Counted from the first letter of the stretch, positions 7,862 through 17,018 are shown. The stretch is DNA of 50,300 nucleotides from Fimbriimonadaceae bacterium (GCA_025934835.1 JAICWL010000015.1:1-50300); one strand, 5' to 3'. Numbers and translations: made by a program. The notes: generated by a model from the sequence alone, not told the origin.

Positions 7862-9043
7862 ATGCTGATTCATCCGGATGCGAAGGGCCATTTCGGCGCT
7901 TTCGGGGGCCGATTCGTTCCCGAAACCCTCATGCCTGCGCTCGAAGAGCTGGCGCGAGAGTTCGATGCGGCCTGGGCCGATCCGGCGTTTCGCGATGAGC
8001 TCAACGGCTATCTGCGCGATTACGTGGGCCGTCCGTCGCCCATTACCGAAGCGCGGCGTATCTCCGAGGAAACCGGGCTGCACGTGACGATCAAGCGCGA
8101 GGACCTGAACCATACGGGCGCGCACAAGATCAACAACGCGCTCGGCCAGTGCCTGCTCGCTCTGCGGATGGGGAAGCAGCGGATCATTGCCGAGACCGGC
8201 GCCGGGCAGCACGGCGTGGCGACCGCGACCGCCTGCGCCCTGTTCGGCCTCTCGTGCGAGATCTACATGGGCGAGGAGGACACGCGCCGCCAAGAGCTGA
8301 ACGTTTTCCGAATGAAGCTGCTCGGCGCCAAGGTGCATCCCGTCTCGAGCGGGACACGAACGCTAAAGGACGCAATCAATGAGGCGATGCGCGACTGGGT
8401 GACCAACGTTCGGGACACGTTCTATGTGTTCGGGACCGCTGCGGGCCCCCACCCGTACCCGTATCTTGTGCGGGAGCTTCAGCGCGTGATCGGCGACGAA
8501 GCCCGAGCGCAGTATCTCGAAAGGTACGGCCGGCTGCCGGACGCGGGGCTCGCCTGCGTGGGCGGTGGCTCGAACGCGATTGGGTTCTTCGCGGCGTTTG
8601 TGCCCGATGCCAACATGAGGCTGATCGGCGTGGAAGCAGGCGGTCTGGGGCTGTCGAGCGGGCAACATGCTGCGCCGCTTTCTTCGGGCTCGCCTGGCGT
8701 CCTGCACGGCTCGTACAGCTACGTGATGCAGGACGACAACGGACAAATTTTGGGAACGCACTCCGTCAGCGCGGGACTCGACTACCCGGGTGTCGGCGCG
8801 GAGCATTCCTACCTGAAGGACCTTGGGAGGGTCGAGTACGTGGCCGCGACCGATGAGGAAGCGCTGCAGGCGTTCCGATGGCTCGCCGAAAAGGAGGGGC
8901 TCATCCCAGCCTTCGAAAGCGCGCACGCATTCGCGCCGCTCCACGATCGAGAGCTTCTTCCCGCCGGCTCCAGGGTGCTCGTGAATATGAGCGGCCGAGG
9001 GGACAAGGACATGGAATCGGCCGCGCGGATCCTAAAGTTGTAG
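7862..9043 (+). CDS. trpB: Tryptophan synthase beta chain
   Basis: A 393-residue PLP enzyme that joins indole and serine to give tryptophan. The PLP lysine is K89 in HTGAHKINN, and GGGSNAIG is the phosphate-binding loop. The N-terminal [10 protein letters not shown] and the mid-protein [10 protein letters not shown] are typical of TrpB1. Length and motifs are normal. trpA and other trp genes are not adjacent, so the gene is separated from the usual operon here. The start at 7862 is chosen because the -10-like TAAACT lies just upstream and the terminator of the pilin unit precedes it. Confidence 0.95.
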   Translation: MLIHPDAKGHFGAFGGRFVPETLMPALEELAREFDAAWADPAFRDELNGYLRDYVGRPSPITEARRISEETGLHVTIKREDLNHTGAHKINNALGQCLLALRMGKQRIIAETGAGQHGVATATACALFGLSCEIYMGEEDTRRQELNVFRMKLLGAKVHPVSSGTRTLKDAINEAMRDWVTNVRDTFYVFGTAAGPHPYPYLVRELQRVIGDEARAQYLERYGRLPDAGLACVGGGSNAIGFFAAFVPDANMRLIGVEAGGLGLSSGQHAAPLSSGSPGVLHGSYSYVMQDDNGQILGTHSVSAGLDYPGVGAEHSYLKDLGRVEYVAATDEEALQAFRWLAEKEGLIPAFESAHAFAPLHDRELLPAGSRVLVNMSGRGDKDMESAARILKL

Positions 9044-9213
9044 ATGGGGCGTGCGGAGATCGACGGCTTGGCTCTGATGCGATGGGCCTGGGGCAGGGGC
9101 TGTACGGCAGGTTCCCCTGACCACCTTATGTGAGCGCACCATACTCGGGCTCGCGGCAGGCCGAGAGGGCTCAACTGCCGACGTGGTGGCGGCCTGCTTC
9201 CGCGGCTCTCGAA

Positions 9214-9248
9214 CCCTCACCCCTGCCCCTCTCCCCCGGGGAGAGGGG
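9214..9248. repeat. REP-like palindromic element, copy 1
   Basis: The pattern is CCCTCACCCCTGCCCCTCTCC followed by a G-rich inverted half GGGGAGAGGGG, able to form a strong hairpin. It is one of four copies in the 500-bp gene-free stretch between trpB and the DinB-like gene. Confidence 0.8.
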
Positions 9249-9321
9249 ATGTTATTACGGATATGTCGCCATGCAAGCCGTTAATGTCCCAGCAGGTGGC
9301 GTAAGAAGAACGGCCCTCAGA

Positions 9322-9357
9322 CCCTCACCCCTGCCCCTCTCCCCGGGGAGAGGGGGG
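9322..9357. repeat. REP-like palindromic element, copy 2
   Basis: This has nearly the same sequence as copy 1, with CCCCTCTCC pairing with GGGGAGAGGGG. Confidence 0.8.
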
Positions 9358-9403
9358 TTAACTTGAAGCAATGATTTTGGTCGATAGCGCCGCGGATCTC
9401 GAA

Positions 9404-9439
9404 CCCTCATCCCAACCCTTCTCCCTCGGGGCGAAGGGC
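9404..9439. repeat. REP-like palindromic element, copy 3 (diverged)
   Basis: CCCTCATCCCAACCCTTCTCC is followed by CGGGGCGAAGGG. The pairing is kept by compensating changes (CCCTTC with GAAGGG), which suggests that the hairpin rather than the exact sequence is conserved. Confidence 0.75.
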
Positions 9440-9447
9440 TTCGGAAA

Positions 9448-9482
9448 CCCTCACCCCTCCCCCTCTCCCTCGGGGAAAGGGG
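9448..9482. repeat. REP-like palindromic element, copy 4
   Basis: CCCTCACCCCTCCCCCTCTCC is followed by CGGGGAAAGGGG. Copies 3 and 4 are separated by only eight bases. Apart from these elements I see nothing coding between 9044 and 9541. Confidence 0.78.
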
Positions 9483-9541
9483 ATTGGCCGGTCGGCTAAC
9501 GGCCGTGCCAGATTTTGCCTTCGGGTACAACGTTGCACTCT

Positions 9542-10003
9542 ATGGAAACGAGCATAGAAGCCATAGGCTTGAAAAACGCGTGCGCTCTCTTCCTCAAGGA
9601 TTTGGAAGCCCTGCCCGAAGATGCTTTCTGCAAGAGCTTCGGGCACACGACGCGCTCGGTTGCGGACATCGTCTATGAGGTCAACCTAGTGAACGACCAC
9701 GTTGGAATGGCGATCCGCGACGAGGAGCAGTTCGAGTGGCGCAACGACGGCTGGATCAAAGCCCCAGCCGAGTTCTGCAGCAAGGATCAAATCGTGGACG
9801 CGTTCAAGAAGTCCTCGCAGAAGATCGTCGAGACTGCGGAGAGTTTCACGCCGGAGCAGCTCGCGGAAAAGTTCACAACGAATGGAAAGGAGACCACGCG
9901 CGCCGAGCGGTGCCGCTTCATGACGGTACACATCTGGTACCACTGCGGTCAGCTGAACTTTATCCAGACCCTGCTCGGAGACACCGACTGGCACTGGAAG
10001 TAG
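9542..10003 (+). CDS. DinB-like four-helix-bundle protein
   Basis: A 153-residue protein of the DinB/YfiT type. These are metal-binding four-helix bundles whose members act as thiol-S-transferases or have unknown roles. The pattern is recognisable: an N-terminal helix, a histidine in the segment NLVNDHVGM, and a C-terminal MTVHIWYHCGQLNFIQTLLG, where His residues normally bind the metal and WHxGQL marks the last helix. I read VHIWYHCGQ as the equivalent site. The ATG at 9542 has no good ribosome site. The gene ends 40 bases before the convergent purB. Confidence 0.72.
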   Translation: METSIEAIGLKNACALFLKDLEALPEDAFCKSFGHTTRSVADIVYEVNLVNDHVGMAIRDEEQFEWRNDGWIKAPAEFCSKDQIVDAFKKSSQKIVETAESFTPEQLAEKFTTNGKETTRAERCRFMTVHIWYHCGQLNFIQTLLGDTDWHWK

Positions 10004-10008
10004 CATTT

Positions 10009-10043
10009 CCCCCAGCTTCATTTAACGCCGCCCGACTTGGGGG
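10009..10043. terminator. Possible bidirectional hairpin between convergent genes
   Basis: CCCCCA (10009-10014) can pair with TGGGGG (10038-10043) across a long loop between the DinB-like gene and purB. There is no T-run in either direction, so this is weak. Confidence 0.3.
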
Positions 10044-11333
10044 CTATAGGCCGGCAGCGGAGAGCGTGTGGCCGGCGTTGCGAAGGTGATGTTCAAGGCT
10101 GAAAAGTTCTTTGACCTGCTGAGGTGAAAGCCGTTCGCGTACGTCCGGATCGTTCTCCACGCTCGCCTTGAAATCGGCCCCTTCCCAGGCTTTGGCAGCG
10201 TTCCGCTGCGCCACCTTGTAGGCCGCCTCGCGCGACATGCCCGCCTGCACGAGCGCGATCATGACGTGCTCGCTGAAAACGAGGTCGCCCATCTTGCGCA
10301 GGTTCGCCATCATCGTTTCGGGGAACACCCCGAGGCCCTTCAAAATCGTCGTTAGCCGGCCGAGCATGAAGTCGGCGAGCTGGCAGGAATCCGGGAATAC
10401 GATTCGCTCGACGGAGGAGTTTGTCAGGTCTCGTTCGTGCCAAGTCGCCACGCTCTCGAGCATTGCCATCGAGTTGCCACGCAGAATGCGAGCGAGTCCC
10501 GCGACCGTCTCCGAGTTCCATGGGTTGCGCTTGTGCGGCATGGCGCTGCTGCCCGTCTGGCCGGCGGCGAAGGCCTCTTGGACCTCCAATATCTCGGTGC
10601 GCTGCAAGTTGCGCAGCTCCGTAGCGATCCGCTCCAATCCTGCGCCCAGCAAGGCAAGAGCGTTCAGGAAGTTCGCGTGGCGGTCTCGGTTGATGATCTG
10701 GGTGCTGGCCGGGTCCGGTCGAAGCCCCAGTTTTTCGCACACGATCCGCTCGAGCTCGGGAGACACGATTGCGTGGATGCCGACCGCGCCCGAGATCTTG
10801 CCCACGGCGACGTCCTCATGAGCCTGCCTCAGGCGTTCGATGTTGCGGCTCAGCTCCGCGTACCAATTGGCGCATTTGAAGCCGAATGTGATCGGTTCCG
10901 CGTGGATGCCGTGCGTGCGTCCGATTTCCGGGGTGTTCGCGTGTTCTCGCGCCAGGCGAGCGATCTCCTCGCCCAGCGCCTGCGCGCTGCGGATCAGCAC
11001 CTCGCAAGAATCGCGCAGCATCATTCCAAGGGCGGTGTCGATCACGTCGTAGCTCGTGACGCCCATGTGTACGTAGCGGCCCGGCTCGCCGATGTTCTCG
11101 GACAGGTTGCGAACGAACGCCATCAAATCGTGGCGCGTTTCCTTTTCAAGCTCGTCGCAGCGGGCCAGGTCGAAGGAGGATTTGGCGCGGATCGCTTCGA
11201 CCGCATCTGGCGGCACATCGCCAAGCTGGGCATGTGCCTCGACGATGGCGATTTCGACGTCCTGCCACCTGGTGTACTTCGCATCGCGAGACCAAATAGC
11301 GGTCATGGCGCGCGTCGTATATCGCTCGATCAT
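10044..11333 (-). CDS. purB: Adenylosuccinate lyase
   Basis: A 429-residue enzyme of the fumarase/aspartase superfamily. It catalyses two steps of purine synthesis: fumarate release from SAICAR and from adenylosuccinate. The superfamily signature SSAMPHKRNP is at 262-271 on the flexible catalytic loop, and RTHGIHAEP around H141 supplies an active-site histidine. Length is normal. It starts at the ATG at 11333, nine bases after a TACCCT -10-like hexamer. purD lies nearby on the same strand, but a membrane-protein gene and two gaps separate them. Confidence 0.95.
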   Translation of the reverse strand: MIERYTTRAMTAIWSRDAKYTRWQDVEIAIVEAHAQLGDVPPDAVEAIRAKSSFDLARCDELEKETRHDLMAFVRNLSENIGEPGRYVHMGVTSYDVIDTALGMMLRDSCEVLIRSAQALGEEIARLAREHANTPEIGRTHGIHAEPITFGFKCANWYAELSRNIERLRQAHEDVAVGKISGAVGIHAIVSPELERIVCEKLGLRPDPASTQIINRDRHANFLNALALLGAGLERIATELRNLQRTEILEVQEAFAAGQTGSSAMPHKRNPWNSETVAGLARILRGNSMAMLESVATWHERDLTNSSVERIVFPDSCQLADFMLGRLTTILKGLGVFPETMMANLRKMGDLVFSEHVMIALVQAGMSREAAYKVAQRNAAKAWEGADFKASVENDPDVRERLSPQQVKELFSLEHHLRNAGHTLSAAGL

Positions 11334-11342
11334 GGAACCCAG

Positions 11343-11348
11343 AGGGTA
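11343..11348 (-). promoter_or_regulatory. -10-like TACCCT close to the purB start
   Basis: On the minus strand TACCCT ends nine bases before the purB ATG, with no Shine-Dalgarno between. The spacing is slightly longer than at the other starts of this kind. Confidence 0.35.
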
Positions 11349-11368
11349 CCTCTCGGCGACCGGGACGG

Positions 11369-12172
11369 CTAGCCGACGAGACGGGAGACGAACGGCAGGC
11401 GAACCATGGAAATGCTGCCGAGCAGGGCCACCTTCTTCGGGTTGGTAGGCAGGTATAGCGCCGTGTACGCATCGCCCGGAATGAATTGACGCCCGCGACG
11501 GAACGAGACCTTCTGCGTCTTCTGAATCACCCGCCCGTCATCAGTTTCGAATCGGTACACGACCTTGCACTGATTCGAGCGGCTGCCGCGCGTGGGCGGC
11601 GTATTTGAGAAAATCTGGGCCTTGGTACAGGTCCCAACTCTGATCAGACGCTGCTCCAGGCGGATCTGCGATTCCAGGAGCCAGAGGATGAACCCCATCA
11701 TCGCTGTGAAGAGGAGCCCGAGCACCGTCCATGTGACAAGCGCACGATGTGCCGTCTCGTCTGTGACGACGCCGTACCGATGAATTGCCGGATTTGCCGG
11801 CATGTAGGTTACGGTAAGGGTGCCGCCGACATTCGTGGAATCGTAAGTGCTGCTGTTAACGGATGCCCTGTCCTGGCCGTGGTACCTGCCGACGTCGAGC
11901 GTGTAATAGAGGTAGTAGCTCCTCTGCTTCCCGCTGTATGACCGCTTGTCGTAGACATGCCCCGCCGTCCGCGAGCCGTGAGAGGCAAGCGTTTGCAACT
12001 CTCGCACGTCGTTGCCGCCGAAAAGAATCACGAACACCGCCACTCCGACCAGGATCGCCACGAGTGCGATCCGGCCGAAAAATGCGCTTAGGGTAATCGG
12101 CGCGGGTCTTGGGATGGAGGTCGAAACCTCGTATTCGGGGGCTTCTGCGCCTTTTGAGACTTCGGTAAACAT
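11369..12172 (-). CDS. DUF3592-like two-helix membrane protein
   Basis: A 267-residue integral membrane protein with two strong transmembrane segments, near residues 28-50 (FFGRIALVAILVGVAVFVIL) and 143-165 (VTWTVLGLLFTAMMGFILWL). Each is followed by a similar beta-rich soluble unit of about 80 residues ending in a VTYMPANP / ALYLPTNP motif. This internal duplication and the Y-P-NP signature match DUF3592 proteins, whose function is unknown. The first unit follows TLASHGSRTAGHVYDK, the second follows LIRVGTCTKAQIF. It lies between purB and purD on the same strand. Confidence 0.65.
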   Translation of the reverse strand: MFTEVSKGAEAPEYEVSTSIPRPAPITLSAFFGRIALVAILVGVAVFVILFGGNDVRELQTLASHGSRTAGHVYDKRSYSGKQRSYYLYYTLDVGRYHGQDRASVNSSTYDSTNVGGTLTVTYMPANPAIHRYGVVTDETAHRALVTWTVLGLLFTAMMGFILWLLESQIRLEQRLIRVGTCTKAQIFSNTPPTRGSRSNQCKVVYRFETDDGRVIQKTQKVSFRRGRQFIPGDAYTALYLPTNPKKVALLGSISMVRLPFVSRLVG

Positions 12173-12223
12173 ATTGCGCCTTAGAGATTATCGGCCGCGG
12201 CGGCGGATCGCTGCAAGCACTTT

Positions 12224-13468
12224 CTACAGGGCAATGTCGTCGCGGAAGTACGATCCCTCGATTCTCACACTTCTCGCAGCTTCGTAGGCTTTGGCGCGCG
12301 CCGAGGCCAATTCCGGCGCTTCGGCGGTAGCAGCGAGGACCCGGCCGCCGGAGGTTATCAGTTTGCCGGCCGACATGGCAGTGCCCGCGTGGAAGATCTT
12401 GACGCCTTCGGGAACCGTTCCCAGATCGATCGGCAGCCCCTTTGGATACTCGCCGGGATAGCCGCGCGAAGCGACGACGACCGTTACCGCCGCGTTCGGC
12501 AGAACCTCGACGTTCGGGACGCTTTCGCCCTTGGCGCAGGCCATCAAGGCATCGGCAAAACCCGATCCTATGCGCATCATCAGGCTTTGAGTTTCGGGGT
12601 CGCCGAGGCGCGCATTGTATTCCAGGCAATACGGAACGCCGTTTTGAACCAGCAATCCGGAAAACAAGACGCCCCGATAGCTGATTCCTTGCTGGGCCAG
12701 AGCGCTGAGAATCGGCCGCGCGACCCGCTCCTCTGCCTCCCTGGTCAGGGAATCCCCGACCCATTCGACCGGAGAAACGGAGCCCATTCCGCCCGTATTT
12801 GGCCCCTTGTCGCCGGTGTGAGCTCGCTTGTAGTCTCGAGCCACGGGCAGGCTGTGGAGCGACTGATCGCTGCACAACGTGAGCAAGCTGAATTCCGGCC
12901 CGACCAGCCTCTCCTCGACTACCACGGCTGCGCCGGCGTCGCCGAAGGCGCGATCCAGCATCATCTTCTCGATCGCTTGCTCGGCCTCTGCGGCGTCTTC
13001 GCATACGAACACACCCTTTCCAAGCGCGTTTCCGCTCGCCTTGACCACCACGCCGCCACCGACGCCCGCAAGCTCCCGCGCAAAATCGACGGCGGCTTTC
13101 GGATCGGTAAACGATGCGAACCTGGCGGTAGGCACGCCGGCGGCGGCCATGAGCGCTTTCGAGTAAGACTTCGAGCCCTCGATCTGGGCGCCGCGTGCGC
13201 CGGGGCCGAACACGAGTCTTCCGGCGTCTCGAAGGCGGTCAGCGAGTCCTTGGATTAGCGGGTCTTCGGGCCCGATGACGACGAGGTCGATTTCCTTCCG
13301 ACGGCAAAGCTCGATCAGTCCGTCGGCATCCTTTTGAGAAACTTGGATGCATTCGCAATCGGCGGCAATGCCCGGGTTTCCTGGCGCGCAAAAGACCTCT
13401 GCTTCCTTTGCGAGCTTCCATGCCAGCGCATGCTCGCGCCCTCCCGATCCGACGACCAACACGCGCAT
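12224..13468 (-). CDS. purD: Phosphoribosylamine-glycine ligase (GARS)
   Basis: A 414-residue ATP-grasp enzyme that couples phosphoribosylamine and glycine in purine synthesis. The N-terminus [19 protein letters not shown] is diagnostic, as is [11 protein letters not shown] with the metal-binding ATP-grasp core. It is monofunctional, with no AIRS or GART fusion. The start at 13468 is supported by the family N-terminus and by CATAAT six bases upstream. Confidence 0.95.
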   Translation of the reverse strand: MRVLVVGSGGREHALAWKLAKEAEVFCAPGNPGIAADCECIQVSQKDADGLIELCRRKEIDLVVIGPEDPLIQGLADRLRDAGRLVFGPGARGAQIEGSKSYSKALMAAAGVPTARFASFTDPKAAVDFARELAGVGGGVVVKASGNALGKGVFVCEDAAEAEQAIEKMMLDRAFGDAGAAVVVEERLVGPEFSLLTLCSDQSLHSLPVARDYKRAHTGDKGPNTGGMGSVSPVEWVGDSLTREAEERVARPILSALAQQGISYRGVLFSGLLVQNGVPYCLEYNARLGDPETQSLMMRIGSGFADALMACAKGESVPNVEVLPNAAVTVVVASRGYPGEYPKGLPIDLGTVPEGVKIFHAGTAMSAGKLITSGGRVLAATAEAPELASARAKAYEAARSVRIEGSYFRDDIAL

Positions 13469-13474
13469 AGCAAG

Positions 13475-13480
13475 ATTATG
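13475..13480 (-). promoter_or_regulatory. -10-like CATAAT six bases before purD
   Basis: On the minus strand CATAAT is followed by six bases and the purD ATG. The spacing would place +1 at the start codon. Confidence 0.55.
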
Positions 13481-13669
13481 AGAGCGAGCAATGGACGCCC
13501 GCATCGGTTGGTTGGGCCGTTATCTCGTCGGGCCCGCGAGGCATCTGGTCCTACCAGCTAGTGTGCCGCGGAGCGAGGACAAACCTGCATCTCTCTGTCT
13601 GCAACCGCGCGGGCGCATCAGCGACGTGCACAATGCGATTTTGCTTGCTACTGGAATCGTGCAGCTACC

Positions 13670-13675
13670 CATAAT
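13670..13675 (+). promoter_or_regulatory. -10-like CATAAT six bases before the LolA-like gene
   Basis: CATAAT ends six bases before the ATG at 13682. A possible TTGCTA -35 lies 19 bases further upstream. No Shine-Dalgarno is present. Confidence 0.55.
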
Positions 13676-13681
13676 GCACGC

Positions 13682-14284
13682 ATGTTGACCCTCGTTGTCG
13701 GCGCGGTAGTCCTGGGACAAAGCGTGACCGCGAAAGCCATCCTGGCGGAGGCGAAAGCGAAGTTGGAGCACGCCCGCTCGGTGAGCGTGACCGTGATCGT
13801 CACAAAGGAGGAGTTTCCAAAGTCCAGCACCGAAAAGTGGGCATTTCGCAAGGGCGGCTATTTGCGAGCGGAATTCGGCGACCTCGTCCGAGTCGCGAAT
13901 CCAAGAGCAGCATGGGAGTATTCGAGATCCAAGAAGACCTACCGGTCGATTCCGGCGCCGACACACGACGTCAACGGGGGCGACGTGCTGAACCAGCTGG
14001 CCTTGACCCTCTCGGGCTTTCCGATTCTCAGCGGGCCGACAAGCGTGCCGTGGCACCGAATGAAAACACTTCGCATCGAGCTAGACGGCAGGAAGACGAT
14101 GACCAAGGAAACAAAGCTGTTTGCGTTCTTCGACCCGAAAACGCATCTTCCGCTGGGCGTCTCGGCCAACTTGGGTTCAGTAACCCAGGTGATGGTTCTC
14201 AAGGATCTGAAACTTAACCCGAGACTTGACGACAGTCTCTTCGAATTCAAGCCGCCCGCAGGATGGACGAAGCTCAAGGAATGA
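13682..14284 (+). CDS. LolA-like periplasmic lipoprotein-carrier-fold protein
   Basis: A 200-residue protein with a very short signal sequence (MLTLVVGAVVLGQSVTA). The mature domain starts AKAILAEAKAKLEHARSVSV and continues with long beta strands (EKWAFRKGGYLRAEF, KLFAFFDPKTHLPLGV). It ends LDDSLFEFKPPAGW, a pattern typical of LolA/DUF2092-type half-barrels that bind lipid acyl chains. Whether it carries lipoproteins or acts as a sensor is not visible. It stands alone, 31 bases upstream of the dienelactone hydrolase gene, which has its own -10-like element. Confidence 0.65.
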   Translation: MLTLVVGAVVLGQSVTAKAILAEAKAKLEHARSVSVTVIVTKEEFPKSSTEKWAFRKGGYLRAEFGDLVRVANPRAAWEYSRSKKTYRSIPAPTHDVNGGDVLNQLALTLSGFPILSGPTSVPWHRMKTLRIELDGRKTMTKETKLFAFFDPKTHLPLGVSANLGSVTQVMVLKDLKLNPRLDDSLFEFKPPAGWTKLKE

Positions 14285-14303
14285 GTCGACGCCGACGATC
14301 TCC

Positions 14304-14309
14304 CATAAT
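14304..14309 (+). promoter_or_regulatory. -10-like CATAAT six bases before the dienelactone hydrolase gene
   Basis: CATAAT, then six bases, then the ATG at 14316. This is the same hexamer and spacing as the preceding gene and purD. Confidence 0.55.
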
Positions 14310-14315
14310 GGCGGC

Positions 14316-15002
14316 ATGAACGGGGAGATGATCGAGTTTAAGAACGGCGCCGAGCACTACGGCGGATACCTTTCGAGACCGGCTAAGCCCGGGCCCGGCA
14401 TTATCGTGATTCAGGAGTGGTGGGGGCTGGTGGACCATATCAAGCATGTGGCCGATCGGTTCGCGGCGGAGGGATTTGTCGCGCTTGCGCCCGATCTCTA
14501 CCGCGGCGACAGCACCAAGGAGCCCGACGACGCCGCATCGAAAATGCAGGCGCTGAACATCGCCGAAACCGAGCGGATCCTGGCAAAAGCCATCGAGAGC
14601 CTGTTGGCGCAACCCGACGTCAGCCCCAACGACAGAGTGGGAAGTGTGGGTTTCTGTATGGGAGGTCAACTGTCGCTGTTCGCCGCAAGCACCAACCGGC
14701 AGGTCGCCGCGTGCGTCGACTTCTACGGAATCCATCCTATGGTGCATCCGGAGCTCGAGGATATCGGCGGATCTGTGCTCGGAATCTTCGCCGGCAACGA
14801 CACTTTCACCACGCCTGCCGCCGTGAAGAAGCTGGACGCGGACCTCACGGCCGCCGGCGTGCGGCACGAGTTCACAACCTATCCTGATTGCCAGCACGCC
14901 TTCTTCAACGACGACCGACCAGAAGTGTACGACCCGGCCGCTGCGGCCGACGCCTGGACGAAGACCCTCGACTTCCTCCGCGAGCATTTGGCAGTGGAGT
15001 AA
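14316..15002 (+). CDS. Dienelactone hydrolase family protein
   Basis: A 228-residue alpha/beta hydrolase of the dienelactone hydrolase type. The triad is Cys114 in VGFCMGGQ, Asp162 in FAGNDTF and His194 in DCQHAFFND. Glu34 in QEWWG is the residue that controls the cysteine nucleophile in this family. Substrates are often not dienelactone, so I do not assign one. MIEFKNG at 14328 is an alternative start, but the -10-like spacing favours 14316. Confidence 0.88.
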   Translation: MNGEMIEFKNGAEHYGGYLSRPAKPGPGIIVIQEWWGLVDHIKHVADRFAAEGFVALAPDLYRGDSTKEPDDAASKMQALNIAETERILAKAIESLLAQPDVSPNDRVGSVGFCMGGQLSLFAASTNRQVAACVDFYGIHPMVHPELEDIGGSVLGIFAGNDTFTTPAAVKKLDADLTAAGVRHEFTTYPDCQHAFFNDDRPEVYDPAAAADAWTKTLDFLREHLAVE

Positions 15003-15019
15003 CGATCGACCGATGCGGG

Positions 15020-15037
15020 GCCCCACTTGCAAGGGGC
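15020..15037. terminator. Possible terminator hairpin between convergent genes
   Basis: GCCCC pairs with GGGGC around ACTTGCAA, followed by TTCGCGC. A second GC-rich hairpin follows at once. No T-run is seen, so the call is weak. Confidence 0.35.
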
Positions 15038-15057
15038 TTCGCGCGTGGTTTCCGCGC

Positions 15058-16128
15058 CTACGGGAAAAGCGGCTCGTTCGGCCTTGGGAGTCGCTGATCG
15101 AACGGGAGAAGGGCGGGGAAGGGCTTGTGGGGCTCGAGCTGGTACCAATACGCCGTGCTCGAATAGTCATTCGACAGTTTGTTCGCGTGGCCGTGCTCGA
15201 TGCTCACCCGGATCGACTTTTCAAATCGAATCGGGTCCTCGATGTGGTAGCGATACATCGAGTTCTTGCCCTTCCATCGCCAGTCCTTGTTTCCGGAATT
15301 CAGGGTGATTCCGAAGTAGGGCGCGCAGAACTCCTGGGTCGGGCCGAAGGCAGTGCAGAAGTAATCCTCGGTGCCAGTCCCATGCAGTCGCGGCGGCCAG
15401 GGCTCGCCGTCGATGACGATCATGTCGTCGCCTTCTCCATACCAATCGTTCCCCTGGCGCTGAAAGCAGTCGACATTCAGGTTGCAGCCCACATAGATGC
15501 CGTTGCCCTCCGCTTCCAAGATCAAATAGTTGTCCGCATCGCCAAGGTTGGGCCTTCGCGACCAGACCTCCATGATGTTTCCGGTGTGCAGCCGCTCGGT
15601 CAGCCAGCCCTGGGTCGTATGCTCCCTGCGCCACTGCGCGTGAAAGCGGGCGACCTCGCCTCGCTCCGGCGTGTCGTACTCCTCGTAGTCCACATAGAAA
15701 TACACGTTTAGGCTGGAGGCGGTCTGGTTCTCCAGCTCCACGCGAGCGGCGTCGAACGGCATGGGCCACCAGCAGTTCAGTCCGCGCCCATCCTCCGGGC
15801 CCATCTGCAGCGGCGCGGACGAGAAGTTTTTGAGAACTCCGTGGCCAATGCCGAAAAAATCGCCAACCGGGACTTCGATCGAGGGCGCCGGCTCGCCGTC
15901 CCAAAACGCTCTTAGGACCGCACCTCGGGTGAAGGTGTCGTCGCCGCCCACGGTCATCCAGATATGCCGAATGCAACCTGGGCGGTCGGTCTCCAGCAGC
16001 GACAACCGCTCGCCGGGCGGCAGGAAAAACCAGTCCGAGTTGTTGCCGCTGCGATCCCACGAGCTGCTCCTCTTGGATCGGTAGTCGCGCAGAAAGGGAA
16101 GCCGAGAAAGCGAGCTTGGGCCAAACAC
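15058..16128 (-). CDS. DUF2961 / GH172-family protein
   Basis: A 356-residue protein of the DUF2961 type, now glycoside hydrolase family 172, whose characterised members act on arabinofuranosides or fructose dianhydrides. Visible family features include the start SNNSDWFFLPPGE-like segment, GCIRHIWMT, the core LNCWWPMPF, and the strongly conserved HGTGTEDYFCTAFGP with acidic residues. There is no signal peptide, so it would be cytoplasmic. It lies eight bases after the DprA-like gene on the same strand. The substrate is not predictable. Confidence 0.82.
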   Translation of the reverse strand: MFGPSSLSRLPFLRDYRSKRSSSWDRSGNNSDWFFLPPGERLSLLETDRPGCIRHIWMTVGGDDTFTRGAVLRAFWDGEPAPSIEVPVGDFFGIGHGVLKNFSSAPLQMGPEDGRGLNCWWPMPFDAARVELENQTASSLNVYFYVDYEEYDTPERGEVARFHAQWRREHTTQGWLTERLHTGNIMEVWSRRPNLGDADNYLILEAEGNGIYVGCNLNVDCFQRQGNDWYGEGDDMIVIDGEPWPPRLHGTGTEDYFCTAFGPTQEFCAPYFGITLNSGNKDWRWKGKNSMYRYHIEDPIRFEKSIRVSIEHGHANKLSNDYSSTAYWYQLEPHKPFPALLPFDQRLPRPNEPLFP

Positions 16129-16136
16129 GCCCGATC

Positions 16137-17018
16137 TTAGCGCAGTTCTTCGATCACCTTTGCTCCGGATTCGCGGTAGCTGCGATAGTTCGCAATTCGG
16201 TCCGAGACTTCGACTTGCCTTCCAGCCTTAAGCGCGAGTCTGGCCAGTCTCTCCATGTTTCCGCCCTCCGCGATCTGGACGAAGGCCAATCGGCGCGAGA
16301 GGCAAGCGACGAGCCGGTCGCGCACACGGTTGTTCGCCATGGCAAAATCCGCGTCCGGTCGAAACGGGCTGACAACCAGGTCGGTTGTGGGATCGAACTG
16401 ATAGCGCCAAAGCCTGGCTGCGCGGAACGCCTCATCTTTGAGCTGCTCGCCTAACACCGTAAACAAACCTCGGTCGAGGCAGAGGATTCGCGGCGAGCCC
16501 CAGCGCAGCGGCACAATCGCGGAGCGCTGGTACTCCGGCTTGTCATGCCCGGATACGAGGATCTCGCCGGCCAGCACTCCCTTCTCGGTCAATGCTTCGA
16601 TCATGTCGAGCTCGGTTGGCCGAGAATCGCGCGATGACAGGACGCAGAAGGTGTTGGTTTCGAGCAGCTTGACATTGCCGTAAAGGAACAGCACTCCCGG
16701 CGGGTCCGGATCCATCTCCTCGATGAGCGCGGGGTAGTGCGCGTCCGCAGCGGTAACGAGCGCAACGCCGAGCCCGGACAGGCGCTCTTCGAGGGCCGCC
16801 ACCTCCGGAAGAGTGTGCTTGACGTTGGTTGTAAGGGCCGTTGCCGCTTTGGCGCTCAGGCGGTATTCCTCGCGGAGAGCTTCGGCCGAGAGATCGAGGA
16901 ATTGGTTGGGGGTTCTGCCCAGTAGGCCGTTCCTAGCGAGGATGCGCGTTACGGACTTGCCTCCGATTCCCGGCGTCATCGCCAGGAACAGCGAAAATGT
17001 GCGGGAAGGCAGCTTCAT
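16137..17018 (-). CDS. Divergent DprA/Smf-like (SLOG-fold) protein
   Basis: A 293-residue protein aligned by eye to DprA, the loader of RecA onto incoming single-stranded DNA. The N-terminal segment has helix-hairpin-helix-like MTPGIGGKSVTRIL. The core begins HYPALIEEMDPDPPGVLFLYGN, which is strongly DprA-like. Then the motifs decay: GSR is SSR, the usual glycine-rich SGLARGID...AH region reads SGHDKPEYQRSA, and the RNRIIAGLS equivalent is NNRVRDRLVACLS. Length is close to short DprA. It may be a specialised nucleotide-binding paralogue rather than a transformation protein. Its ATG overlaps the stop of the upstream phosphorylase gene. Confidence 0.6.
   Translation of the reverse strand: MKLPSRTFSLFLAMTPGIGGKSVTRILARNGLLGRTPNQFLDLSAEALREEYRLSAKAATALTTNVKHTLPEVAALEERLSGLGVALVTAADAHYPALIEEMDPDPPGVLFLYGNVKLLETNTFCVLSSRDSRPTELDMIEALTEKGVLAGEILVSGHDKPEYQRSAIVPLRWGSPRILCLDRGLFTVLGEQLKDEAFRAARLWRYQFDPTTDLVVSPFRPDADFAMANNRVRDRLVACLSRRLAFVQIAEGGNMERLARLALKAGRQVEVSDRIANYRSYRESGAKVIEELR

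Noticed and set aside
6980-8338. Minus-strand frame of about 450 codons across the two pilins and trpB
   Set aside because: It crosses three well-supported plus-strand genes and repeats itself only because the pilins are duplicated. No family features.
7862-9043. trpB as part of a trp operon
   Set aside because: No trpA or other trp gene lies on either side; neighbours are a terminator and a repeat-rich gap.
11856-13004. Minus-strand frame of 382 codons overlapping purD and the DUF3592-like gene
   Set aside because: Out of frame with both real genes, Arg-rich shadow protein without domains.
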